Origin: Burkholderiales bacterium RIFCSPLOWO2_12_FULL_65_40
Lineage (GTDB): Bacteria; Pseudomonadota; Gammaproteobacteria; Burkholderiales; Burkholderiaceae_C
Reading direction: 5' to 3'
DNA: 60,263 nt
Assembly: GCA_001770955.1 (NCBI GenBank)
Contig: MESL01000031.1
Location: 1-60,263, forward strand
Part shown: positions 27,154 to 36,027 of the stretch, one piece after another
Numbering within the stretch: position 1 is the stretch's first letter
How the letters are laid out: the number at the start of each line of letters is the position of its first letter
Translations under genes and position numbers: made by a program
Notes under the pieces: model-generated
What the model was told of the DNA's origin: nothing
The model's input: only the letters and a program-made list of their open reading frames with translations
Database searches by the model: none

Positions 27154-27489
27154 TCAGCCAGCGCCGCCAGGGCCTTCGGCACCCATGTACGTGCGCCGCA
27201 ACTGGGCATTGAGCAGCGACATCTGCTCGGCGCTGGCCTGCTCGGCCTGGGGGGCTGTTTGGCTGTTGCTGCCCGTTCTGCGGGTGCTTTCGGGGTCGGG
27301 CCGGGCGGCCAGCTCCTGGGCCCGGCGGCTCAGGGTGACAGTGGTTTCACTGTTGGCAGGTTCCGGTGTATCGGCCTCCAGGGAGGCGTTGCGCCGGTAA
27401 GTGGCTGCGTTGGCCTCCTGCGCCGCGCCCGGTCCTGATGCACCCTGGTAGCGGCTGGCCGCATCCAGATTCCGTTGAATGGCATCCAT
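27154..27489 (-). CDS. Small hypothetical protein, disordered/helical
   Basis: This 111-residue protein starts at 27489 (MDAIQRNLDAASRYQGA), chosen because AAAGGAG lies 7 bases before this ATG. The middle is low complexity and probably disordered (PEPANSETTV, PDPESTRRTGSNSQ), and a short C-terminal helix follows. No signal peptide, membrane segment or known domain is seen. It is likely co-transcribed with the coiled-coil gene downstream. Confidence 0.6.
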   Translation of the reverse strand: MDAIQRNLDAASRYQGASGPGAAQEANAATYRRNASLEADTPEPANSETTVTLSRRAQELAARPDPESTRRTGSNSQTAPQAEQASAEQMSLLNAQLRRTYMGAEGPGGAG

Positions 27490-27595
27490 GGACATTCTCC
27501 TTTGGTGGGACGTATGCGCCCATCGTCCTGCAATCAGGGCCAAATGTAAAGACGCCGCGGGGTCCGGTATTCTGATCTTCCACCGGAATTCGCAA

Positions 27596-27650
27596 TCAAT
27601 TTAATAGCACCTGGCGCCCGTCTAGTAAGCGCAAAGTGCCATTTTGATGC
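27596..27650. repeat. Dispersed intergenic palindromic repeat R7
   Basis: TTTAATAGCAC..GGCGCCCGTCTAGTAAGCGC-AAAGTGCCATTTTGATG, in reverse orientation to R1. It shows the AAGTGCCATTTT arm that marks the second side of the element. Confidence 0.7.
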
Positions 27651-27670
27651 CAATTTTTTGCTGATTCGCT

Positions 27671-28627
27671 TCAGAGAAAGGCCCGGATGCGCTCCGGGTC
27701 CGTCTGCAGCAGGGTGTCGCGCCCCAGCGCCGACAGGGTTTCGGCCGCGGTGCGGGTGGCAATGTCGATGCCCAGTCCCGCCTGGGAGGGCCAGGGGGCA
27801 TCGAGCCGCAGATAGCGGTCTTGCAGGCGGTCTTCCATGATGGCCTGCACATGCTGCTGCTGCACCGAGATCATGGTAAGAATCAGCCGCCCATCGGTCA
27901 GCCATCCCACGGCGCCGGAATCGGCCTCCACGCTGTCCGCAGGCTGGTAGCCCATGGTGGCCGTGCCCACCGACAGCATGCGCACCCTGGACGGCTTGGT
28001 TCCCATGAACAGTTCGGCCTCGTGCAACGCCACCTGGTCGGGCGCCACGGCAAACAGGCCACCGTCGGCATACAGGCGGTCGCCCACCTTCACGCACGGG
28101 AAAAACGCCGGGGCAGCGCAGGTGGCCAGGGTGACGTCCACCGCGCTGAGGGCCTCGTCGCCCAGCGAGGCCTGGGCATGCGGCGTTTTGAACACCTTGG
28201 TGACGCTGCGCGACACATCCACCGCAGGCACCACCACGGCGTGCAAGGCATCGCCCAGCGTGCGATCGCCAAAATGGTGCGTCAGTTCGCGGCGCAGCGC
28301 CTCGCCGGTGTATTTGGGGCCCAGCACCGAGCGTGTGAGGTCGATGAGCCGCGTCACCGTGCTGCCTGGCAGGCGGCGCGAGGAGAACACCTCATCGCCC
28401 CGCTCGACAAACAGCTTGACGATGTGCGCCATCGGCACTTCGAAGGCCAGCGCCATTGCCAGCAGCCCCCCTACCGAGGTCCCCGCGATCAGGTCGAAGC
28501 GGCGCGCCAGCGGTTCGCCCACGCGGGCCTCCAGGTCGGCCAGCACGACGGCGGTGTACAGGCCTAGATACCCACCGCCACTGAGGGACAGGATGCGAAA
28601 TTCGGACGACGGGTTTCTGGTGGCCAT
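27671..28627 (-). CDS. Patatin-like phospholipase
   Basis: This 318-residue cytosolic lipid acyl hydrolase has the patatin fold: the oxyanion loop SGGGYLG at about 16-22, nucleophile Ser51 in GTSVG, and dyad Asp188 in ADGG. The start at MATRNPSSEF places the first strand normally. Patatins are also effectors in some CBASS defence systems, but no nucleotidyltransferase or HORMA/TRIP13 gene is adjacent, so a stand-alone lipase is the simple reading. It is followed downstream by two small unknown genes on the same strand. Confidence 0.88.
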   Translation of the reverse strand: MATRNPSSEFRILSLSGGGYLGLYTAVVLADLEARVGEPLARRFDLIAGTSVGGLLAMALAFEVPMAHIVKLFVERGDEVFSSRRLPGSTVTRLIDLTRSVLGPKYTGEALRRELTHHFGDRTLGDALHAVVVPAVDVSRSVTKVFKTPHAQASLGDEALSAVDVTLATCAAPAFFPCVKVGDRLYADGGLFAVAPDQVALHEAELFMGTKPSRVRMLSVGTATMGYQPADSVEADSGAVGWLTDGRLILTMISVQQQHVQAIMEDRLQDRYLRLDAPWPSQAGLGIDIATRTAAETLSALGRDTLLQTDPERIRAFL

Positions 28628-28763
28628 GAGAAAAAAGCGAGGGAATGTCAATATGCCCAGTATCGACAGGATTGCGGCGTATCGCAATGCGGACGGCACC
28701 GGATTGAGGGATGGAGACTCCACTCTATTGCCACGCTGGCCACCGCAGCGCGCAACCCCGGCG

Positions 28764-31700
28764 TCAATCCCGGGTCTGGTACTGCAACAGCCAGGCCGCC
28801 AACTCGTCGGCCGGCATGGGGCGCGCGTAGTGGTAGCCCTGGGCCTCATGGCAATGATAGAGATTCAGGAAGCTGGCCAGCTCGGCGGTCTCCACGCCCT
28901 CGGCGATGACCTTCAGCTTGAGGCTGCGCGCCATGCTGATGATGGCGCGCACGATGGCGGCATCATCCGGGTCGCTGACGATGTCGCGCACGAACGACTG
29001 GTCGATCTTGAGCTTGTCCACCGCGAACCGCTTGAGGTAGGCCAGGCTTGAATACCCTGTGCCGAAGTCGTCGATCGACAGGCACACCCCCAGCGCCTTG
29101 AAGCGCCGCACAGTCTCCAGCACCTGCTCGGCATCATCGAGCAGCAGCGACTCGGTCAGCTCCAGCTCCAGGCGCGAGGGCTCCAGCCCGGAGTCTGCCA
29201 GCGCCTGCGTGACGCTGAGCAGCAGGTTGCCGCGCCTGAACTGCACCGCCGAGAGGTTGACGGCCATGGTCAGCTCCGGCAACCCGGCCTGCTGCCAGCG
29301 CATGGCCTGGGCGCAGGCTTCGCGCAGCACCCACTCGCCGATCTGCACGATCAGGCCGCTCTCTTCCGCGGCTGCAATGAAGCGCCCCGGCAGCAACAGC
29401 GGATCGGTTCCACGCTGCCAGCGCAGCAGGGCCTCCACGCCCACCACGCGCCCGCTGGCCAGTTCGATCTGCGGCTGGTAGTGCAGCACAAATTCGTTCT
29501 GGTCCAGCGCCCAGTGCAGTGCCGTGCGCAGCTTGAGCTGCTCCAGCGCCTGCGCATTCATCTCGGCGGTGTAGAAACGGTAGGTGTTGCGCCCGGCGGC
29601 CTTGGCCTGGTACATGGCGGTGTCGGCACGCTGCAGCAGGGCATCAAAGTCCTGTCCATCGTCGGGCCACACGGCCACACCCATCGACAGGGTCGCGGCC
29701 AGTTCGTGCCCTTCAATCTGGAACGGCGCCGACAGGGTCTGAACCACCTTGCCGGCCACGCGGCTGACGGCGTCGAGGTCTTGCACGTCGGTCAGGGCAA
29801 TGAGAAATTCGTCACCACCCTGGCGGCTGATGGTGTCGGTATCGCGCACACACTGGCGCAGGCGCGTGGCCACCTGCTGCAGCAACTGGTCACCGACCGG
29901 GTGGCCCAGGGTGTCGTTGATGGTCTTGAAGTGGTCCAGATCGACAAACAGCAGCGCCACCCTGCAGCCGCTGCGCTCGGACCAGGCCGTGGCCAACGAG
30001 AACCGGTCGCGGAACAGCACCCGGTTGGGCAGGCCTGTCAGCGGGTCGTGGTGCGCCAGAAAGTCGATGCGCGCCTCGTTCGCCTTGCGCTCGGTGATGT
30101 CCTGGATGAACGCCAGCACCAAAGGCTCGTTGTCGATGTTGATCAGTTCGGCCGACAGGCTGACCTGCCGGATCTCGCCCGACTTGCAACGCCATTGCGA
30201 CTCGAAATCGAGCACCGAGCCATGGCGGTGCAACTCGTCCAGCCAGGCCCGGCGGGATGCCTGGTCCACCCACAGGCCCACCTCCAGCGTGGTCTTGCCG
30301 ATCAGATCCTCACGGGTCCAGCCAAAGTATTTCTCGTATTTGTCATTCACCTCCAGGAACAGACCGTTGGACGTCTGGGCAATCGAAGCCGCCAGCGGAC
30401 TGGCCCGGAAAGCCACCTGGAAACGCTGCTCGGTCTGGCGCAGCACGGTGATGTCCTGCATGGCCCCCGACATGGTGATCGGGGTTCCCCGGGAATCGCG
30501 CTCCACATGGCCGGTGGCCCGGCCCACACGCATACTGCCATCGGCGCGATGGAACTGGAATTCGGCGTGGTAATCGGTATCCTGCTCCAGCGCACGCTCG
30601 ACCAGGGACTGCACACGGGCGCGGTCGTGCGGCTCGATGTGGCTGACATACAACTCAAACGTCGGCACGATGCTGCCAGGCGCATAGCCAAAACAGGCAT
30701 AGGTTTCATCGCTCCAGTGCAGCTCGCCCGTGGCGATCACCCACTCCCAGTGGCCCACCTGGGCCAGTTGCGCGGCCTCCTGCATGCGCCGCTTGCCCTC
30801 TTTGGCATCGGTGATGTCGTGGAAGATTTCGAACTTGCTGACCGTGCCGTCCGGGTTGTGGAAAGGCATGTCGAACAGGTCGTAAGTGCGCCCCTTGGAC
30901 GAAGTCCACTCCCAATGCACGGTCTTCCCGGCAAAAACCTCCTGGTTCTTGCACCAGTCGCAGCGCGAGGACCGGCCATGAAAATACTCGTAGCACTTGC
31001 GGCCCTGGATCGGCCCGAACTCCCGCTCCAGCGCCGGGTTGAGGTATTCGATATCAAACCCCTGGCTGACGATGTAAACCCCATCGGGCAAGACATCCAG
31101 AATACCCAGCAGCCGTGTGCGGTCGGCCGCCAGCTGCTCGGCCAGCGACTGCATGCGCTTGATTTCGCTGATGTCGGTCCAGGTCAGGACGACTCCGCCG
31201 TCCAGGCTGCTGTCGTCCTTGAACGGCAGCATGCGCTGGTACACCCAGCGCCCGTCGGGCAACCGGATCTCGCGCTCGATCCGGGCCTTGTCCCCCGCAC
31301 AGCGCTGCAGTTCGGCCATGAAGGCATCCTGCGGCCCGAGCCTGTAGCTGATTTCACGCACCGGACGGCCCATGTCGCTGCTGCGCAGGGCCAGAAACTC
31401 GCTCACCGCCGGGCTGAAACGCCGCAACTGCAAAGCGGCATCCAGAAAGACAATGCCGATCTCGGTGCTGTCCAGCAGCTGGTCGTAATCGCGGTTGAGC
31501 GCTGCCAGTTCCGCGTTCTTGCTCTCCAGTTCATGGTTGAGTGCGTACAAGTCCTCGTTGACCGACTTGAGTTCCTCATTGGTGCTCTGCAGCTCCTCGT
31601 TGGAGGCCGTCAGCTCCTCGTTGCCCAGGTCCAGCCGCTCATGGCTGGCCTGCAGTTCCAGCACCATTTCCTGCAGGCGCTCACGCGTGGCCAGCAGTTC

Positions 31701-32681
31701 GGCCTCCAGCACCTCGGGCGGCTGGCCGGCCACGCCGGGCAGCGCCATCTCGGGCTGCAGCGGAACCGACTGGGCACCGAGCGAGGGTACGTCGATCAAA
31801 CGTGCCAGCGCCACGGCCTGCTTGCGGAACAGCTTGTGCGAGCAATCCATGGGGGCGAAGGCCTGCGCCTGCAACGCCCCCACCGTCTCGCTGGCACCGA
31901 GCAGCAGGACACCGTGCGGCTTGAGGGCAAAGTGCAGTTGCGACAGCGCCTTGATCTGCGCCTGCGGCTGGAGGTAGATCAGCAGATTGCGGCACACGAC
32001 CAGGTCGATGCGCGTGAACGGGGGATCGCTCAGCAGGTTGTGCCGCGCAAACACCACATGGCGGCGCAAGGTGGTATCGACCCGCACGCCCCCGAGGGGG
32101 TCGCGCACAAAATAGCGCCGCAAGAGCGCATCGGGCACCACCGCAACGGCCTCCTGGCTGTACTGACCGCGCGAAGCCTGTTCCAGCACATCGCCCGCAA
32201 TGTCCGTGGCAAACACCTTCACATTGCCGGGGTACCCCATGCGCCCGGCCACGTCCAGAGCCAGCATGGCCAGCGTGTAGGCTTCTTCCCCGCTGGCGCA
32301 CCCCGCCGACCAGATGCGCAGATCGTCACTCGGGTCCCGGCCGCGCAGGAGGTCCGGGAGCACCTCGTCGGCCAGGCGTGCAAACACCGCAGGGTCGCGG
32401 AAAAACTCGGTCACGTGGATCAGCAGGTCGCTGCACAAAGCGTGGCGCTCGGCCTCATCGTCACCCAGACGCTGCAGGTACGCGGCGCCGTCGGCGGCCT
32501 CCCCCTGGATCATCCGGTGACGCACCCGGCGCGACAGTGTGGTGGTCTTGTACCCGGCGAAATCGACCGCACAGCGCCTGCGCAGCAAGTCCACGATGGC
32601 GGACAGCTCGGCCAACGGCTCGTCCCCAGTTCCCTCGCTCCACTGGCTGGCGTCTTCCGGGTTGTGAACGGCGGGCTCCAT
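28764..32681 (-). CDS. CheR methyltransferase - PAS - GGDEF - EAL multidomain signalling protein
   Basis: This 1305-residue soluble protein has an N-terminal CheR-type methyltransferase (residues about 25-290, with SAGCASGEEAYT and CRNLLIYL), a coiled coil of NEEL repeats (about 340-385), several PAS/PAC domains (about 390-870; one has a C-x2-C pair, CDWC), a diguanylate cyclase with intact GGDEF at 955-959 and an RxxD inhibitory site (RDTD) before it, and an EAL phosphodiesterase domain with EAL at 1083-1085 and DDFGTGYSSL. Both c-di-GMP domains look catalytically competent. There is no CheB domain. Confidence 0.92.
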   Translation of the reverse strand: MEPAVHNPEDASQWSEGTGDEPLAELSAIVDLLRRRCAVDFAGYKTTTLSRRVRHRMIQGEAADGAAYLQRLGDDEAERHALCSDLLIHVTEFFRDPAVFARLADEVLPDLLRGRDPSDDLRIWSAGCASGEEAYTLAMLALDVAGRMGYPGNVKVFATDIAGDVLEQASRGQYSQEAVAVVPDALLRRYFVRDPLGGVRVDTTLRRHVVFARHNLLSDPPFTRIDLVVCRNLLIYLQPQAQIKALSQLHFALKPHGVLLLGASETVGALQAQAFAPMDCSHKLFRKQAVALARLIDVPSLGAQSVPLQPEMALPGVAGQPPEVLEAELLATRERLQEMVLELQASHERLDLGNEELTASNEELQSTNEELKSVNEDLYALNHELESKNAELAALNRDYDQLLDSTEIGIVFLDAALQLRRFSPAVSEFLALRSSDMGRPVREISYRLGPQDAFMAELQRCAGDKARIEREIRLPDGRWVYQRMLPFKDDSSLDGGVVLTWTDISEIKRMQSLAEQLAADRTRLLGILDVLPDGVYIVSQGFDIEYLNPALEREFGPIQGRKCYEYFHGRSSRCDWCKNQEVFAGKTVHWEWTSSKGRTYDLFDMPFHNPDGTVSKFEIFHDITDAKEGKRRMQEAAQLAQVGHWEWVIATGELHWSDETYACFGYAPGSIVPTFELYVSHIEPHDRARVQSLVERALEQDTDYHAEFQFHRADGSMRVGRATGHVERDSRGTPITMSGAMQDITVLRQTEQRFQVAFRASPLAASIAQTSNGLFLEVNDKYEKYFGWTREDLIGKTTLEVGLWVDQASRRAWLDELHRHGSVLDFESQWRCKSGEIRQVSLSAELINIDNEPLVLAFIQDITERKANEARIDFLAHHDPLTGLPNRVLFRDRFSLATAWSERSGCRVALLFVDLDHFKTINDTLGHPVGDQLLQQVATRLRQCVRDTDTISRQGGDEFLIALTDVQDLDAVSRVAGKVVQTLSAPFQIEGHELAATLSMGVAVWPDDGQDFDALLQRADTAMYQAKAAGRNTYRFYTAEMNAQALEQLKLRTALHWALDQNEFVLHYQPQIELASGRVVGVEALLRWQRGTDPLLLPGRFIAAAEESGLIVQIGEWVLREACAQAMRWQQAGLPELTMAVNLSAVQFRRGNLLLSVTQALADSGLEPSRLELELTESLLLDDAEQVLETVRRFKALGVCLSIDDFGTGYSSLAYLKRFAVDKLKIDQSFVRDIVSDPDDAAIVRAIISMARSLKLKVIAEGVETAELASFLNLYHCHEAQGYHYARPMPADELAAWLLQYQTRD

Positions 32682-32863
32682 GGGGTGGGATTATCGCGGC
32701 ACCACTGCGCCAGAGCACCGGGGAAGCATCAGGGTTTTCGAGCGTGCAGGCACCCTAGCTCCGGCGTGGCGACCCCGCATTACACTGCGCGCATGAGGAC
32801 CACCAGACCCCTTCCATACGCCCTCCCGGCCTGGCCCCTCCCCTCCCGATCAAGGAACACACC

Positions 32864-33781
32864 ATGAAAATCGCCGTCATGGGCGCAGGCGCCGTGGGCT
32901 GTTACTACGGCGGCATGCTGGCCCGGGCCGGGCACGCGGTGGTGCTGGTGGCGCGCCCCGTGCACGTCGAAGCCATCCGCCAGAACGGCCTGCTGCTCGA
33001 CACCCAGACCTTCCAGGAGCGCGTGCAACTGCAGGCCGACACCGAGGCCCGCGCCGTGCAGGGTGCGCAGTGCGTGCTGTTCTGCGTCAAGTCCACTGAC
33101 ACCGAAAGTGCGGGCCGGGCCATGGCCCCGTACCTGGGCACCGACACTGTGGTGCTGAGCCTGCAGAACGGCGTGGACAACGCCGAGCGGCTGCAGGCCG
33201 TGCTGCAGCGCCCGGTGCTGCCCGCCGTGGTGTATGTGGCCGCCGGCATGGCGGGGCCGGGCCATGTGCGCCACCATGGCCGGGGCGAGCTGGTGATTGC
33301 GCCCTCCCCCGCCAGCGGCGACATCGCCCACAGCTTTGCAGCCGCCGGTATTCCGGTGGACATCTCGGACAACGTGGCCGGTGCCCTGTGGGCCAAGCTG
33401 GTGCTCAACTGCGTGTACAACCCGCTCTCGGCCATCACGCAGCTGCCCTACGGCGAGATTGTCAACAGCCCGGGCCTGGAGGTGCCGCGCATGATGGACG
33501 ACATCGTGCACGAGTGCATAGCCGTGGCCCGCGCCTGTGGCATCCATCTGCCCGAGGGCACGGCCGAGGCCGTGCTGCCGCTGGCGCGCAGCATGGCGAC
33601 GCAGGTGTCGTCCACCGCACAGGATCTGGCGCGCGGCCACCGCAGCGAGATCGACCACCTCAACGGCTACGTGGTGCGACGGGGCGAGGCGCTGGGCATT
33701 CCCACACCCACCAACCGCATGCTGCACACCCTGGTTCGGCTGCTCGAGAAGCGCCTGCCCGCACCGCCCCACAGCACATGA
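32864..33781 (+). CDS. panE: 2-dehydropantoate 2-reductase (PanE/ApbA family)
   Basis: This 305-residue NADPH-dependent reductase has the N-terminal GAGAVG dinucleotide loop, SLQNGVDN at the domain boundary, and the C-terminal helical domain with Lys178 in LWAKLVLNCVYNPLSA, the catalytic lysine of the family. It makes pantoate from ketopantoate for coenzyme A synthesis. Some genomes carry several paralogues with other substrates, so the exact substrate is probable, not certain. Its stop codon overlaps the next start (ATGA). Confidence 0.88.
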   Translation: MKIAVMGAGAVGCYYGGMLARAGHAVVLVARPVHVEAIRQNGLLLDTQTFQERVQLQADTEARAVQGAQCVLFCVKSTDTESAGRAMAPYLGTDTVVLSLQNGVDNAERLQAVLQRPVLPAVVYVAAGMAGPGHVRHHGRGELVIAPSPASGDIAHSFAAAGIPVDISDNVAGALWAKLVLNCVYNPLSAITQLPYGEIVNSPGLEVPRMMDDIVHECIAVARACGIHLPEGTAEAVLPLARSMATQVSSTAQDLARGHRSEIDHLNGYVVRRGEALGIPTPTNRMLHTLVRLLEKRLPAPPHST

Positions 33782-34107
33782 CCCGGCCTGCCTTCTGGGC
33801 CCTGCTGCTGACCGTGGCCGTGCTCTCGCTGATGCCCACCGGCTACCTGCCGCCCCAGGTGTTCAGCCTGTGGGACAAGGCGCAACATGCCCTGGCCTTT
33901 GCGGCCCTGGCCCTTCTGGGCCTGCGGGCCTACCCGCGCCATGCCTGGCAGGTGGCGACCGGCCTGCTGGTGTTCGGTGCCGGCATCGAACTGGCCCAGG
34001 CTGCCACCGGCTGGCGCCATGGCGAATGGGGCGACTGGCTGGCCGATGCCATCGGTCTGGCGGCCGGTGCCGCGCTGGCCCGAAACGAGCGGCGCACCGT
34101 GGAATGA
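33778..34107 (+). CDS. VanZ-like small membrane protein
   Basis: This 109-residue protein has about four hydrophobic segments. The pattern LWDKAQHALAFAALALLGL and GWRHGEWGDWLADAIGLAAGA matches the VanZ-like family (DK..H...F near helix 2 and GR..E..D...N/D.. near helix 4). The function of these chromosomal VanZ proteins is not established. It is translationally coupled to panE through an ATGA overlap. Confidence 0.8.
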   Translation: MTRPAFWALLLTVAVLSLMPTGYLPPQVFSLWDKAQHALAFAALALLGLRAYPRHAWQVATGLLVFGAGIELAQAATGWRHGEWGDWLADAIGLAAGAALARNERRTVE

Positions 34108-34117
34108 GCGTCCTGTG

Positions 34118-34180
34118 GCGCCACTTTTTTGATAGCGTCAGGCGCTTTATCGACGAGCGCAAAAGCCGTTTTTGATATCA
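34118..34180. repeat. Dispersed intergenic palindromic repeat R8
   Basis: GCGCCACTTTTTTGATAGCG..AGGCGCTTTATCGACGAGCGCAAAAGCCGTTTTTGATATCAAG. Between convergent genes; both AT-rich arms are present. Confidence 0.65.
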
Positions 34181-34188
34181 AGTTTGCG

Positions 34189-34839
34189 CTACTGGCGGCG
34201 CAGCCACAGGAAAAACCCCAGCGCGATCACGCCAAACAGCATGGGCATCCACGACATCACCTGCTCCACCGGCTGGGTGGGCCGCTGCCCCGACCACACA
34301 TCGATCTGCACCCGTTCCAGCCGCAAGTTGGCAGCGGCCGTGAACTCCACCACCGGCGTGCCCTTGCGGTCGGCGTTCAGGGTGACGGGGGTGGACACGC
34401 CCACCAGCTCCACCGTCTGGCCTGCGCGCAGCCCTTTCTGGGCCATGCCGGGCATAGGCAGCTGGGTGGTTTTGCCGTCAAACACCCAGCCCGCCTGCAT
34501 GCGCACGCCTGCATCGCCATCGGCCAGCGCCACACCGGTCGCCTTGAGGACCAGGGTGTACGGGTTGCCCGCAGCGGTGAGATTCATTTCACGGCCACTC
34601 CAGGTGTCGGTGGCGGGATCGTTGCCGGGCCGCACCTGGGCATTTTTTTCCTGCGTCTGGAGGAACCGTGCCAGCGCCTCGGCCGACAGCTCCTGGGTCT
34701 CCATCAGTTGCTGCCCCCAAGCGACGGCGCCCTCCTGGGCGCGGGCAGGCGCCGCCAGCAACAGGGCCAGCAAGGCCAAGGCGGCCATCAGCCCGCTCCA
34801 GGCGCGGCCGGGGCCACGGTTCATTGTCAGTGCGTGCAT
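34189..34839 (-). CDS. Secreted/membrane-anchored hypothetical protein
   Basis: This 216-residue protein has a signal peptide (about residues 12-35, ending ARAQ), a beta-rich middle region with a possible OB-like fold (NPYTLVLKATGVALADGD, TVELVGVSTPVTLN), and a C-terminal membrane helix ending FFLWLRRQ. The ATG at 34839 has AGGA upstream. I cannot name a function. It lies between two dispersed repeats, alone on its strand. Confidence 0.7.
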   Translation of the reverse strand: MHALTMNRGPGRAWSGLMAALALLALLLAAPARAQEGAVAWGQQLMETQELSAEALARFLQTQEKNAQVRPGNDPATDTWSGREMNLTAAGNPYTLVLKATGVALADGDAGVRMQAGWVFDGKTTQLPMPGMAQKGLRAGQTVELVGVSTPVTLNADRKGTPVVEFTAAANLRLERVQIDVWSGQRPTQPVEQVMSWMPMLFGVIALGFFLWLRRQ

Positions 34840-34939
34840 GCGTTCCTCAGTGTTGGGTGTCGGCCCGGCTGGCGGCGTGCTGCCGGGCGCTTCTCGCGGC
34901 GCGAGTGTACCGAATGCAGAAGGGTTGAAGCAGCATTTA

Positions 34940-35000
34940 TGCTACTTTATTGATAGCTATCAACGCTTATCCATAAAGCGCAAAGTGCCAATCAGACTGA
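34940..35000. repeat. Dispersed intergenic palindromic repeat R9
   Basis: TATTGATAGCTATCAACGCTTATCCATAAAGCGCAAAGTGCCAATCAGA. One of the best preserved copies. Its right end reaches the stop codon of the DMT transporter gene. Confidence 0.75.
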
Positions 35001-35897
35001 TAATTTCCCGGATCGCGCCGCCCGGCGTTCGCGCAGCATCTGCACCACCCCATCGGCCACCAGCACCGCCACGGCGGCAAATACCAGCCCGTACAGGGGC
35101 TGCTGGCCTGGAGCGATGCTCTCGCCCAGCAGCCATGCCACCAGTACCAGCAGCACGGGCTCGACATAGGTCAGCAGGCCGAACAGCCCCATGGGCAGCA
35201 AACGGCTGGCCGCCATGTACAGCGCCAGCGCCACGGCGCTGACCACCCCCAGCAGAGGCACCAGCACCCACAACTTGGCGTGCCCGGCCACCAGCGGCAA
35301 GCTCGACGGCTCGCGCAGCACGAACCACAAGGCCACGGGCAGCATCAGGGCCATGTCGAGCCAATGGCCTGCGAGCTGCTCGGTGCGCAGACGGCGGCGC
35401 AGCGCAAAGTAGACGGGGTAGCCCAGGGCCACGAGCGCGGTCTCCCACGACACGCCACCCGCGCGCACCAGCTCGAACCCCACCCCCACCAGCGCCAGCC
35501 CGGTAGCCCAGCGGTGCGCGGTGGAGAGCCGCTCGCGGTACAGCACCCACCCGGCCAGCACCATCACCAGTGGCAGCAGAAAGTAGCCCAGCGACACGGG
35601 CAGCGCCCGCCCGTGCAGCGGCGCCCACATGAACAGCCACAACTGCACGCCCAGCATGGCGCTGCTCAGCAGCAGGGCCGGTGCCAGCGCCGGGCGGGCA
35701 CGCACCCGCTGCCACAGCGCCCGCACCTGGGCTCCTTCGCCGCGCCACAGCAGCAGCGCGGTGGTGAACGGAAGCGTGCACAGCACGCGCCAGCCAAAAA
35801 TTTCCTCGCCGCCCAGCGGCGCGAGAAAAGGCGAGAGGTAGTAGATGGCGCCAAACAGCACCGAGGCGAGAACGGACGCAACAATGCCCTTGAACAC
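34992..35897 (-). CDS. EamA/RarD-type DMT transporter
   Basis: This 301-residue inner-membrane protein has ten predicted helices in two EamA repeats. The N-terminus FKGIVASVLASVLFGAIYYLS followed by LGGEEIFGWR is characteristic of the RarD branch. No ATG fits; the GTG at 35895-35897 gives exactly the family's usual N-terminus. RarD proteins are drug/metabolite exporters of uncertain substrate. The gene is alone on its strand between R9 and the dehydrogenase operon. Confidence 0.85.
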   Translation of the reverse strand: MFKGIVASVLASVLFGAIYYLSPFLAPLGGEEIFGWRVLCTLPFTTALLLWRGEGAQVRALWQRVRARPALAPALLLSSAMLGVQLWLFMWAPLHGRALPVSLGYFLLPLVMVLAGWVLYRERLSTAHRWATGLALVGVGFELVRAGGVSWETALVALGYPVYFALRRRLRTEQLAGHWLDMALMLPVALWFVLREPSSLPLVAGHAKLWVLVPLLGVVSAVALALYMAASRLLPMGLFGLLTYVEPVLLVLVAWLLGESIAPGQQPLYGLVFAAVAVLVADGVVQMLRERRAARSGKLSV

Positions 35898-36027
35898 AGC
35901 AGACAGGCTTTCTGTAAATCGGCATTGTCGGCGATGCGCGGGCGGCAAGCCTGCAAAGGGGTGCCCGCCCGGCGGGCAGCACCCCGTGGACCAACGGGGG
36001 CAGCAAAGCGCCACCCCGCGTGCAACG

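Noticed and set aside
27671..28627. Patatin gene as a CBASS effector
   Set aside because: No nucleotidyltransferase, HORMA, TRIP13 or ubiquitin-like gene lies next to it; the neighbours are c-di-GMP and unknown genes.
29481..32867. Very long plus-strand reading frame (1128 codons)
   Set aside because: It is antisense to the CheR-PAS-GGDEF-EAL gene, whose domains are clear; long antisense frames are common at this GC content.
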